Source: Protopterus annectens (Eukaryota; Chordata; Ceratodontiformes; Protopteridae). From it: a stretch of DNA of 64,000 nt. The position numbers and the translations under genes were made by a program. The notes under the pieces are model-generated. The model made no database searches and was not told the origin of the DNA. It saw only the letters and a list, made by a program, of their open reading frames with translations. The stretch covers positions 1,206,559,327 to 1,206,623,326 of the forward strand of contig NC_056727.1 of assembly GCF_019279795.1 (NCBI RefSeq). Reading direction: 5' to 3'. Positions 54,286 through 64,000 of the stretch are shown here, piece after piece (position 1 is the stretch's first letter; each line of letters opens with the position of its first letter).

Positions 54286-55668
54286 TTAGATGCCACATCC
54301 AATTTGTAGTGGGAAATGAAAGTGTGGGTTGGACCAAGTAGCAGCACAAATTTCCGATATAGCGAGCTTGGAATGAAAGGCTATAGAAGTAGCCATAGCT
54401 CTGGTAGAATGAGCTTTGATAGATGTTGTAAGTTGCTTATTCGAAGAAGAATAGGCCTGAGTTATGCAATCTCTGATCCATTTTGAGATAGTAGCTTTTG
54501 TGATGGTTTGGCCCAATTTATTATCTGAGAAGGACACAAACAACTGGTCTGACTTACGAAGTTGCTGAGTCCTGTCTAAATAGAAGCGTAATTGCCTGTG
54601 AACATCCAATTTATGGAGAGTGTATTCTGCTTCATTGGAGAATTTTGGAAAGAAAACTGGTAGCTCTAGAGATTGTTGAAGACAGAAACTAGAACAGACC
54701 TTTGGGACAAAGGATGGATTAGGCCTAAGTGATACTCTATCCTTGTGGAAAATCAAGCACGGTGGCTTAATAGACAGGGCTTGAAGCTCTGAAACTCTTC
54801 TTGCAGAAGTAATAGCCACTAAGAATGCCGTTTTCCAAGACAGATATTTTAACTCGCATGTAGCAGCCGGTTCGAAGGGGAGATGTTAATGCGAAGCACC
54901 AAATCAAGATCCCACGGAGGTGCAGGATGAAAACTGGTGGTCTTAATAGACTGCACCTTTAATGAACGTTTTGCATAGTCTGCTGCTCATCAAAGGAGGA
55001 TCCGTGGATTCGTGGAATTTAGAGATAGCCGCTAGTTGGACTTTAATAGTTGAGACAGAAGATCCCTGATTAAACAGGGATGTTAAGAATTTCAAAACCT
55101 CTGGGACAGGAGCAGTGATAGGGTCTAAGCCCTTGAGTTGAGCCCAGATAGCAAACCTCTTCCACTTACTGAGGTACAATTTGTTAGTGGTGGGTTTGTG
55201 GGACGATAAAATGTGAACAACTTCCGGGTCTAGTGTGTGCCTTCTAACTAAGGTCGGAAGTGGAGGAGCCAAGCTGTCAATTTCAAAGATTGAAGGGACT
55301 GATGCCAATGTCCCGACTGATGGATTAGCAAGTCCGGAATCAGGTCTAAGGTCCACGGATCGCCCACTGCATGCTTCTTCAGGTAAGGAAACCATATCTG
55401 ACGAGGCCAGTATGGGGCAATCAGAATCATTGAAGACCCCAGTTGAGAAGCTTTGTGAATAACTTTGGGAAGAAGTGGAATTGGAGGAAAGGCATAAAGT
55501 AGCCCTGTTGGCCAAGGTTGTGCTAGAGCATCCATGGCTGGTACTTCCTGATGTGGGATCAAGGAGAAGAACCTTTGGCACTTGGTGTTTTGTGGAGTTG
55601 CAAATAGGTCGCAGCACGGTCCCCACCTCTTGACAACCTAGCCTGCTACTGTGCGGTTTAGAGAGCAC
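54286..55668 (-). pseudogene. DIRS C tyrosine recombinase
   Basis: 55668-54943 holds the N-terminal part (SKWKRFAIWAQLKGLDP, STIKVQLAAISKFHE). A frameshift near 54945 follows. 54819-54286 holds ITSARRVSELQAL (arginine) and KAHSTRAMATS (H-x-x-R). Near 54330 a further frameshift garbles the segment that should read PHTFISHYKLD, so the nucleophile tyrosine is lost from the frame. The beginning overlaps the DAM-like ORF in the -1 frame, as in A and B. Confidence 0.85.
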
Positions 55669-57473
55669 TCGTGAGGAGAGAGAATTGGCCTGCTTAATTT
55701 GTCCGCCAATACATTTGACTTTCCGGGATGTGGGTCGCTACCAAGAAGCGGTTGGTAGCTACAGCCCATTCCCACACTCTCATGGCCTCTCTGCAAAGGG
55801 GGTATGATCTGGTCCCTCCTTGTTTGTTCAGATACCAGACCACCGACATGTTGTCTGTGTGGATGGCGATGATGCCCTGAGGAAGAAACTTGTGTAAGGC
55901 CTGTAGGGATAGAAGTACAGCCCTCATCTCCAACACGTTGATGTGGAGGAGAGCTTCTCTGGAAGCCAGGAGCCCTGAACTAGCCTGCCCAGACAATGCC
56001 CCCCACCCTATCTGGGAGGCATCTGTCGTCAGGGTAACCACTGGAGGGAGAACAAAGGGTTTTCCTTGATCCAAGTTGGATGTCTGAAGCCACCAGCGAA
56101 GGTCCCTTTTGCATATTTCCGTAATCATGATGTGATGATTGAGGGAAGATCCTGAAAGGACCATTGAGTTGACAAGAGCCACTGAAGAATCCTCATGTGT
56201 AATCTTGCTAGAGGAACTAAAAGAACCGTGGCAGACATTGAGCCTAAAACCTGTAGAACCATCCTGGCTGGGGCTTTGGATCTCGAGATCAGAGCTTGAA
56301 CTTGGCCCTGTAAAGTTCGGATCCTTTCGGCAGGAAGAAAGACGCATCAATCTTGAGTCTATCTCTGCTCCTATAAACTTTATGCTGAGAGGGCAGCAAG
56401 ACAGACTTTGACCAATTGAATGTAATCCCCAGGGAAACACCCAGGAGATGGTGGCTTTGAGGTTGTCCATTAGTAGATGCCTGGTGGTGGCAGTCAGGAG
56501 CCAGTCGTCGAGATAGGGAAACACTTGGAATCCAAGACTTCTCAGGTGAGCCGTCACTACTGCCAAACACTTGGTGAACACCCTGGGGGCTGTGGTGAGA
56601 CCAAAGGGCAGAGCGCAAAATTGGTAATGACTGACTCCCAGGCTGAAGCGCAGATACCTTCTGGACGCCTGATGTATCGGTATGTGATAATAGGCGTCCT
56701 TGAGGTCTATGGAGCACATCCAAACATCCTTCTCCAATAATGGGAGAATGGATTGTAACGTGACCATTCGAATTTGGATTTCGTACGGATTGGTTCAGTC
56801 TGCTGAGATCCAATATTGGCCTCAGGTCCCCTGTCTTTTTGGCACTAAAAGAACCTGGAGTAATTTCCTGATCCGATCTGGTCTGTGGGGACCGGTTGGA
56901 TGACTCCTTTTCTAGCAGCTTTAAAGCTTCTGCTGCTATTTCCCTTTGACTGGGTGGTGGGTCCGGGATTCTCTTGGACGGTGGGGGTGAGTATGTGAAT
57001 GGGATGGTGTAACCTCCGGCAATGATCCGAAGCACCCATCTGTCCTGAGTGATTGACTCCCAGGCTTTTAGGTGCTTGGCAACGACACCCGACTGGCTCC
57101 GAGCAGCACAGCCGGGCAATCCCTCATGACGTGTGGGAGGCTGAAGAGCCACGAAAGGACTCGCGGTCTCCAGAATTGCGGGGCCCTCTGCCGCCTCTGG
57201 GACGGCGTCTCCCTGAAAAATTTCCCCGCCCTCTGCCTCTGGACGAGGAATCTTCCTGCTGTTGGGAGAAAAACTTGCGAGATTTGGAACCACATTTTCC
57301 CCCTCCTTTAGCCTTGGGGTAAGGCCGAAAGGGAGTGGAATAACGGCACCTACGGCAGATAAAGTTTTTCCCTCTTGCTCACAGCAGGTAAGGGTGTCTT
57401 TCACCTTGGGTCCAAACAATGAGGACCCATCAAAGGGAGCGTCAGGAAGACTTGAAGGCTTCCGAACTGACAC
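55248..57473 (-). pseudogene. DIRS C reverse transcriptase, RNase H and DAM-like region
   Basis: 57473-56289 includes the gag end (FDGSSLFGPKVKDTLT) and the early RT block DRWVLRIIAGGYTIPF. 56767-55694 has MCSIDLKDAYYHIPIH (motif A), ALPFGLTTAPRVFTKCLA, YLDDWLLTA (motif C), then RNase H TTDASQIGWGALSG, NVLEMRAVLLSLQAL, TDNMSVVWYLNKQGG. 55562-55248 has LLYAFPPIPLLPKVI and ILIAPYWPRQIW of the DAM-like region. RT motifs A to C and RNase H share one frame over 357 codons, the best-preserved RT core in the window. Confidence 0.87.
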
Positions 57474-59380
57474 AAGCGGAGCCAGGCTTGTCTACGTGAG
57501 CCACGCCTGTGCCTGCCGCTCTACCCGCCCCTTCGGCCGCATAGGAAATGAGCCTCATGGACGAGTTAGAAATTGACGTAAGGATAGCCAACTGAGAGCT
57601 AACCGACTGGGCTAGCTGCTCAGGTAGGTTACCCGAGAGGGAATCTGACAACTCCTTGACCAGATCCCTCTGAAGCCTGGTAAAATGTGCCAAATAATTC
57701 AGAGACCTTAAGGTAAAGGCCGCTGAAGTCAGGGGTCCATACTCCTAGACTCCTTATTAGGAGGATGGACGGACGTTGAAGCCTCTGCCACGTCCTGTTG
57801 TGTAGCAGATGCCACCACCATGGCATCTACAGCCACGCCTTTAGTAAGGAACTCCTTCTCGGGGGGGGGCAGATAAAAATTTATTTGGACGAGAAGGGAC
57901 TGGTTCCACGGTATCTGGATGTTCCCACGCCGACAAACTAAATCCAGAAGCTCGTCAAGGGCGGAGACACCCAGGAGGCGGAGGGCTGAGCTCCAAAGGC
58001 CTTGAGGAGCACTGACTCGTCCGCAGAGGGGTTTGGATATCCAACCGCCTCGTTGTTTGAGGATCTCTAAGATGTCTGCAAATGAGACATCATCCGAGGA
58101 CGACTTGGGACCCCTCTGCATCATCCATATCAGTGTCCGATGTAATAGACTCGGGGAGTCCACGTGCTTCCTCTTGCACGATCTCTTCCTTGGGGTTCCT
58201 CTGAAGACAACTCAAGAACCCTCAGGAGGAGGGAACCCCACTGGGGTAACCTCAGGCCTCGGGCTCCGCTGGCTACGGACAGGGGAACTGCCAAAGACCC
58301 AGTCTCCACGCCCAGGAAGGTGCCGGTAAAGCCGGAGAGATGGCGAAGGACTTGGCCAAGGCACTCCTCATGGCCCTGAAAGCCGGACCCCAGAATCCTG
58401 GGAGTGTCCGGTCTCCGAGCCGTGATAGCCGACGGAAGTCCCACAGCGAAGCACCGAGGGAGGCTCGGAACCGAAGCATAGGTCCCAAACATCACCCCGG
58501 GTCCAGCCGAAGAAGTCCGCGTACCAAACTCGGACCCGAAGGCCGGCGTTGGAGTAAGGGTCGGGGCCGGCCCTGAGATGTCCACCGGCTCCAACAGCAC
58601 CTGCTCCGACGGAGCCAAGCAGTCGGAGGAGGAATGGCAATGGGGTGGGCCAAGGTCATCGGCTCCGAAGCCAACTGGGTCGGAACCGAAACAAATTTTT
58701 GGAAGACTGGGGACTGGAACAGTCTTTGGAGCACCCTGTCTATATCAGAATCTGACATTCTCAAGACCGAGAGGAAACAGAACGGGTTCGAAGGCCTCTC
58801 CATCGGCCCCAAAGGGCTAGGGGACCGGCTCCGAGGCGACTCGATGAGTATCGGCGCCGAGGGAATACTCACACCAGATTCCATCGGTGCCGAGGTAGAC
58901 TTGGCGCCGAGGAGGAAGTGTCTGAGCGGACCCTTGTCGGCTCCGAGAGCAGCGGAGCCGGCGAAGGTGACCCGCCTCGATGCCCCAGCCATCGGCTCCG
59001 AAGCCAGAGGAGTCGATACTGGTGGCATCGAGGCAGACCGTTCGACCTCGGCTCCAAGTCTTTGGAGTCAAGGAGAGGCCTGCCTAAGTCTCTTGGCAGT
59101 CGGATCCGACGGACTGGTCGGAACCGAAGCCCTTTTCTTTGGCCGGAGCAGGAGAGGATGCCAAGGCTTCTTCAAAGGAAGGTTTAATTAACCCTTAAGA
59201 ATCAATTTATTTTTCCTCTCCTGGAGGACCCTTGAGGAAAAGCGTGACATACGCTGCATGACTCCTGCAAGTGCTTTGCCCCTAGACAATATACACAGAG
59301 CGAATGATCGCCTGTGATAGACATTTTGAAACCACATTTAACATTTTTTAAAACCCGAAGGCCTAGGGGTTTGAGACATG
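57442..59380 (-). pseudogene. DIRS C gag
   Basis: Start MSQTPRPSGFKKC at 59380, then a stop directly after the first cysteine pair and several frameshifts; the zinc head can only be followed piecewise. The Ser/Pro-rich middle is at 59028-58130, again dense in GGCTCCGA-type motifs. The C-terminal part (58163-57729) has FLTKGVAVDAMVVASATQQD and HPPNKESRSMD, as in DIRS A. Confidence 0.7.
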
Positions 59381-59749
59381 ATGTTAAACAATTCTAGTAA
59401 CTTTGACAGGAAAGTAAACAACTATAGATTTACTGATGATAAACCTAAGCTTACAGTTATAGCTTAACGCAAACACTTCCTGTAAATGACAGGGAACTCT
59501 AAACAACTATAGATTTACTTGAGACCCTGTAAAGTTTTAAAAGGTTGACAGTCCGGGAAGGCCCTGGATGGAGGGGCCGAAAACAAACTCAACCCAATCA
59601 CACACAACAGTTTACACAATCCAAACGTACACAAAGAGCGATAGCCGTTAAAACAGCTTTTGTGACCAAAAAACAGCAAAAAACTGACAGAAAAGTTAGT
59701 TAATAAAAACTACTCAGCCCAGCCAGCTCGAGACCACGTCTTCGCAGGG

Positions 59750-59915
59750 AAGCGGCAAACGAGATCTGGGGGACTGGTAGTGGTGCATCCTGGGATATAG
59801 TAAGCTCAGCCAATAAGAGACTTCGCTCTTTGGCATAAGCGTGCCGAGTCGGAGCCGAGGGATCGGCTCCGAACCCATCAGTCAGAATGTAGGCGAGATA
59901 GGATCACATAACATC
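59750..59915. repeat. DIRS C terminal inverted repeat (5' end of the element)
   Basis: Inverse of 53795-53985. Confidence 0.88.
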
Positions 59916-60134
59916 TAGAGTTTAAAAACAGTGTCATGTAATCACATGATTTAATCCAACCAATGATACTAACTCAGGATCTTGCTAATTTGTGTATCTA
60001 ACAATCATTAAAAAGACAATGTATATTTAAAAACCAAAATGTAATCTGATGGTTTAATTTATGTTATCATCCACCTCAGACAGACTTGAAAAACCTCAAA
60101 TATGAAATAAGGGGGGGTGGTGATTGGGTGTTGA

Positions 60135-60240
60135 CACTGAGGCAGTGTGAAATTGCAACTTCTGTTGTTATAGTTAAGTAGGACTTATACAACTGTACAA
60201 TATTCATCATTTCCACTGCATCAGTGGGATATGGGTAGAT
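60135..60240. repeat. DIRS D internal complementary region
   Basis: Complement of the D terminal repeat (60135-60195) joined to a second segment that must be the complement of the lost right tip (60196-60240, TACAATATTCATC...). It shows that 53310 is the true left tip. Confidence 0.7.
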
Positions 60241-60299
60241 TCCCAAAGCTTACGCCTATGTGGAAGGAGGAAGGATAAGGATAAGGATCTAGGTGCCCC

Positions 60300-62110
60300 T
60301 GGAGAGTCGTCCTCGTAAAGCCTGTTCTAGAACCTGAGAAAGATTCCATCTTATAGTGCTTTGCAAAGGTATGAACAGGGGAACAAATTGCTGTCTGTAA
60401 AATGCTTCTAGAGTCCATTAGTTAACAAAATGCCATCAAAGAGGACAAGGCTCTGGTAGAATGTGCCTTAACCTTGAAATTGAAGAAATTACCATGGTGT
60501 GAGTAACAAAAAAAAACAAAAAAACAAAAAAACAAACAAAAAAAAACAATAGCAGACAACCAATGAAAAATCATTTACTTAGAGACAGGTTGACCTTTCT
60601 TATTCCCAGAATAGGAAATAAACAGCTATTCAGCTTTCCTGGGGGCTTAGTTCTTTCAAAGTATTACCGGAGATGCATTTGCACATGTAAGATATGCAGA
60701 ATCTTATCTCCCTTGTTTTTAGGTTTTAAAAAATAAATTGGGAGATAGATAGCTTGATTCAGAATAAATTCAGAAACAACTTTTGGTAAAAAAGAAACAT
60801 TAGTGCATAAATTAACCCTGTCCTCTTGTAAAGGCAGATAAAGTTGACCCATCATGAGAGGTAGCAGCTCAGAGACTCACCTTGTTGATGTCAGAGCAAT
60901 AAGCAAAACAGTTTTCCAAGTGATGAACCTCAAATCAGCCTGAAAGGCAGGCTCAAAAGGAGACACGGTCAATTTTTCAAAAACAAACTTGAGATCCCAA
61001 GGAGGACAAATTGGCTTTTGAGGGATGTCAAGTGCAACACTTTTTTTTACAAACTGTTTGACCACAGAAGGAGATGAAAGAGGAGGATCTGTGGGCAGAC
61101 CAGTTGTGATGGATGCAAGATGCACCATAATAGATACCGAAGATAAACCAATACTGAACAGCTCACACAAATATTTCAAAACTAGAAATATTTAGTTGCA
61201 GGTTTTCTTGCCTCCTTCAGTACCTGCTGCACATCTTCATGAAACAAGTGCCTAAAAGGTATCAAGAAGAAATCATCCAGGCTGTCAGTAGCAATTGCTG
61301 TGATGAGGGGTGCACCAGTCACCCCTGATACTGTGTGAGCAGCTCCAGGGTATCAAGAAGCTTATCTTAATTGCCCTTGGTCAAGTCCATTAGAAAGGGG
61401 TCACCACAGTGATCTTTGATAATTCTTTCTCAATCTTCAGAAGTACTTTGGGAATCAGTGGAAAAGGTGGAAATGCATAAAGGAACATTCCTGTCCAAGG
61501 GAATGAGAATGCTTCTGTCCTCCATGCAAGGCTGCAAGTATGTATCGGACAGAATTTTTCCAACTGTCTGTTTTGAAAGGATGTGAACATATCTATTTGA
61601 AATGTTCTCCACATCTGGACCAATTCCAGGTAGAACTCCTTGCCAAGTTTCAAAATGGTAGGCTCTGTGCAGGATCTGCTTAGACTTTTTGCCACTATAT
61701 TTTTATCTGATGGGATGTATGAGACCTGAAACATCAGAGAATGCTATAACGCTAGCACCCAGGCCATCATTGACAACTGAAAAAGAGGGTCTGACCTTGT
61801 ATCCCCTTGTTTGTTCAGGTACCTTATGTCTGTGAACAATAAAAGGGGACCTGGAGACCATATGTGGTGAAGAACATTTAAGGTCTGAACAACTGCTAAC
61901 ATTTCTTTGATGTTTATGTGCTTTGTAGCATCTGAAAGACCCCATTCACCTTGCACGTGAGCTTCACTGTACACTGCTCCTCATGCAAAATCTGATAAGT
62001 CATTCTGCACTGACTGAACTGGGGTTTGGAGGGAGAAAGGTAGGTCTGGGTTGAGAGACAGCTGATCCCTCCACCACTTTCAATTTGCAAAATCCAGCAC
62101 TGGTACCTGG
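60300..62110 (-). pseudogene. DIRS D RNase H, DAM-like and recombinase remains
   Basis: From 62000 downward on the - strand: INIKEMLAVVQTLNVL and FTDIRYLNKQGDTRS (RNase H), YIPSDKNIVAKSLSR, FLYAFPPFPLIPKVL (DAM-like), then SVSIMVHLASITTG, ALTSTR (recombinase arginine, followed by a stop), AHSTRALSS (near 60465) and VHTFAKHYKM (tyrosine block, near 60375). All recombinase catalytic blocks can be found, but stops and frameshifts separate them. Confidence 0.72.
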
Positions 62111-62144
62111 AACCCTGAGGGAAGCAAGTGCTGGTTCCAATTAC

Positions 62145-62409
62145 TGTAGATCAATATGTGTACATATACCTTTAAGAAGCTATCCAAGGGATTGCACAAG
62201 TGTATAAATACTGAACATGTGCAAGCTAGACTGCCATTTTGTAGTTAGCTGTTGAGATGTAAGCATGTATGTATGTAAGGTCTGTCTATTAACTAGTTTG
62301 TTCATATTTAATGATGCTGCTCTCCATCCTGATGTGTTTCTATGTATTAAAGCATCTAAAAGAAAACCCCAGCTTTCTTGTCATATGTATTAGAGACGAA
62401 CAAACGACA
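62145..62409 (+). repeat. Gypsy element 2, 5' LTR (about 265 bp)
   Basis: Candidate LTR from TGTAGATC (62145) to AACGACA (62409), bounded on the right by a primer-binding site. It contains TATAAATA at 62203-62210 and an ATTAAA signal near 62346. Only one LTR lies in the window, so the left edge is a proposal. Confidence 0.6.
62203..62210 (+). promoter_or_regulatory. TATA box candidate in the Gypsy 2 LTR
   Basis: TATAAATA in the middle of the LTR, about 140 bp before the ATTAAA polyadenylation-type signal. Confidence 0.5.
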
Positions 62410-62428
62410 TGGTGTCAGAACGGGATCC
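62410..62428 (+). promoter_or_regulatory. Gypsy 2 primer-binding site (leucine tRNA type)
   Basis: TGGTGTCAGAACGGGAT starts right at the LTR edge and resembles the complement of a leucine tRNA 3' end including CCA, a common Gypsy primer site. Confidence 0.7.
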
Positions 62429-62814
62429 AGAAGCAAGACCAAGAGATGCACAGCTAATATAAAGGAGTGAATCATCGCTAAAATGTGCAAACTTTGCAAA
62501 ATAGGTCAGAAATGAATTTCAAATATTAAAAAACTTGCTCAGCACTATTTCTTTTTCACATAATATGAAATGAGGCATACAGAACATTCTAAATAATATT
62601 CGCACAAATAGATATGTACAACATTGATAAAAATATTTGAATTACTACGGAAAATGTTTGAAATAAAGTCCAAATTGCATAAAATGAGTAAAATAATGGG
62701 AAACAACCGCATTTTCGCAAAGCATCTATTTTTTGTATTAAGCAAAGATATTCGAGTTATCAGAATTGTACAAAGTGTTTGCATGTTTGTGCAGTGTTAC
62801 AGTGAAGCTATTTC

Positions 62815-62912
62815 AGAAAGTACAGCCATTACAGGGCATATTTCGCAGAGTAAAGCCATTACAAGGCATATTTTACAGAATACAGCTATTACAGAACATA
62901 TTTCACAAAGTG
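62815..62912 (+). repeat. Three ~30-bp tandem units in the Gypsy 2 leader
   Basis: AGCCATTACAGGGCATATTT-type units repeat three times. The 183-codon open frame across this leader (62624-63175) reads the repeats as ITGHISQS-like units and is not supported as a protein. Confidence 0.75.
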
Positions 62913-63021
62913 CTGTATTTTTAAGAGTTTATTGTGCATTTGAATGTTGCTACAAGCTCACAGCACAGTTTGTTCATGCAAAATTACATATTTTCAGTGT
63001 GTTTGTGTATAATTTCTGGGC

Positions 63022-63945
63022 ATGGCAGATGGATTTCGAAAAGCCAGTGCACTTGTGTTTGACAATAATATTGTTGAGAACTGGAGAGTGTTTGAGTAAG
63101 AGTACGATATTTTCATACAGACTGCATTTTCTGATAAAGATGACTGTACAAAGACATTTATTCTGCTTAATTTAACTGGGTCAGAAGCCATAGAAAGAGA
63201 ATGTTCATTTGTGTATGCACCTGCTGTTTATGCAGGAGAGAGGGAAAACCACCATATTGTTGTACCGGCTGAGTCAAGGGAGGACACAGAGTGCTTAAAA
63301 CAGAAATTTAGAGAAACGTGTAACCCCCAGACAAATGTTACAATAGAAAGGCACTTATTTTACATAAGGGATCAAAAGCCTGGTGAAACTTTTGTGGCAT
63401 ATATAACTGACCTGAGAAATAAAGCTAAAATATGCAGATTTGGTGACTTAAGGGATGAATTGATAAAAGACAGACTTGTGTGTGGTATTAAAGATGATGC
63501 TGTGAGAAAGATTTTGCTTCGCTACAGTGATTTAACTTTGAATAAGGCCATTGAGATTTTTCAGATATACGAGCTCACAGAAAAGCACACAAATATGCTT
63601 ACAAATGAGAATAGCTCTAGAAGGCACAGTGATATAGCTCATGTTAATAGTAGGTAGCACTTGCTTAAGAGAAACAGGCCCAAGCACATGGCAGCAACTG
63701 TAATCTCTGCAGCACTCACTGGTAAACCCCAGAACTTTCCAGCATATTCCAGAGTTCGCATAGTCTCAGTGAAGTATAAGAATGAGTCAGTAAACTCAAA
63801 GCATGGGCCCCAACTTAGTTTCATTGCCAACTGTCATAATTTTTGTGGAAGTCATGAAGCTAAAAGGGAGCAATGTTTAGCTTTTGGTCAACAATGCCAC
63901 AAATGTAGTAAATAGAATAATTTGAAAAGCTTTTGTAAATCAAAA
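63022..63945 (+). pseudogene. gag: Gypsy element 2 gag, with CCHC-type end, runs to window edge
   Basis: Starts at ATG 63022 (MADGFRKASALVFDNN) and stays in one frame, with TAA at 63097, TAG at 63655 and TAG at 63913. Capsid-like blocks: ILLNLTGSEAIE, LKQKFRETCNPQTNVTIERHLFY, ETFVAYITDLRNKAKICRFGDL and LIKDRLVCGIKDDAVRKILL (63211-63657), the usual style of vertebrate Gypsy gag. The last part has CHNFCGSHEAKREQCLAFGQQCHKCSK, a cysteine/histidine cluster like a zinc knuckle. No pol is visible before the window ends. Three in-frame stops make this copy inactive. Confidence 0.8.
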
Positions 63946-64000
63946 GGCCCACATTCTTTTATTAAAAGGGAACATTTTAAGAAACTAGTTGATCAGTTAG

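Larger units (their letters stand above)
53795..59915 (-). mobile_element. DIRS C, same subfamily as DIRS A, inserted in DIRS D
   Basis: Terminal repeats, internal complementary region and coding order match DIRS A. Left tip TTTTAGTTATG at 53795, right tip CATAACATC at 59915. As at DIRS A the left flank ends in AAC and the right flank begins TA. It carries more frameshifts than A. Confidence 0.9.
53310..62110 (-). mobile_element. DIRS D, old DIRS1-like element split by DIRS C
   Basis: The left terminal repeat starts at 53310 (CAGTTGTGTAAG), and the matching internal complementary region is at 60135-60240 on the far side of DIRS C. Recombinase, DAM-like and RNase H remains follow on the - strand up to about 62110, where the sequence changes; the 5' part with gag and most of RT is missing. 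Its coding sequence is clearly diverged from A, B and C. Confidence 0.75.

Noticed and set aside
62624..63175. 183-codon ORF in the Gypsy 2 leader as a gene
   Set aside because: It reads across 30-bp tandem repeats and overlaps the start of gag in another frame; no domain is recognisable.
62145..64000. Endogenous retrovirus with envelope
   Set aside because: Only LTR, primer site and a Gypsy-style gag are in the window; no envelope or retroviral-type capsid is seen.

Overview
This window looks like intergenic DNA from a transposon-rich, non-mammalian vertebrate genome. The combination of DIRS1-like tyrosine-recombinase elements, Penelope-like elements (PLEs), Ty3/Gypsy elements, R4-clade and CR1/L2-type LINEs and long (TG)n tracts fits a large-genome amphibian or lobe-finned fish best; the species is inferred, not proven. 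I found no convincing host gene, tRNA, rRNA or CRISPR array. Nearly every coding signal belongs to a mobile element, and most are broken.

Layout. 1-2980: APE-type LINE (family X, L2/CR1 group), + strand. 2981-5860: no gene; a short tandem repeat and two MITE-like elements. 5865-8667: PLE 1 with reverse transcriptase, GIY-YIG endonuclease and a hammerhead ribozyme in its 3' region. 8668-28294: one Ty3/Gypsy element with long LTRs that contain a (TG)n tract. Its domain order is gag - protease remnant - integrase - RT - RNase H (Gmr1-like), and its gag resembles the SCAN domain. It carries a second family-X LINE (about 10308-12515), PLE 2 in an inverted-repeat arrangement (15030-18191, with a target-site duplication), a 364-bp ribozyme-bearing hairpin insertion (19245-19608, inside the RT active-site codons, with a target-site duplication), and DIRS A (20656-26895, inside the 3' LTR). 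28295-28871: LINE 3' fragment. 29668-35822: DIRS B, whose recombinase reads through intact. 35823-39461: no gene; a large TG/TA microsatellite. 39462-46610: R4/Dong-clade LINE, interrupted by an antisense family-X LINE tail (41075-41340) and a nearly full-length CR1 (41560-45224), followed head-to-tail by the start of a second R4 copy (46618-47025). 49.0-51.6 kb: decayed DIRS coding remains (E). 51.8-53.17 kb: second CR1. 53310-62110: old DIRS D, split by DIRS C (53795-59915). 62145-64000: LTR, primer-binding site and gag of another Gypsy element, running off the window.

How the parts relate. The nesting gives relative ages: DIRS A is younger than the Gypsy 3' LTR, PLE 2 and the hairpin are younger than the Gypsy pol gene, CR1 is younger than R4, and DIRS C is younger than DIRS D. 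The most unusual signals are the hammerhead motifs (seven sites in four PLE-related insertions), the 364-bp hairpin element that consists almost only of those motifs, the integrase-before-RT Gypsy with a SCAN-like gag, and a dense GGAGCCGA-type motif shared by DIRS ends and DIRS gag regions.
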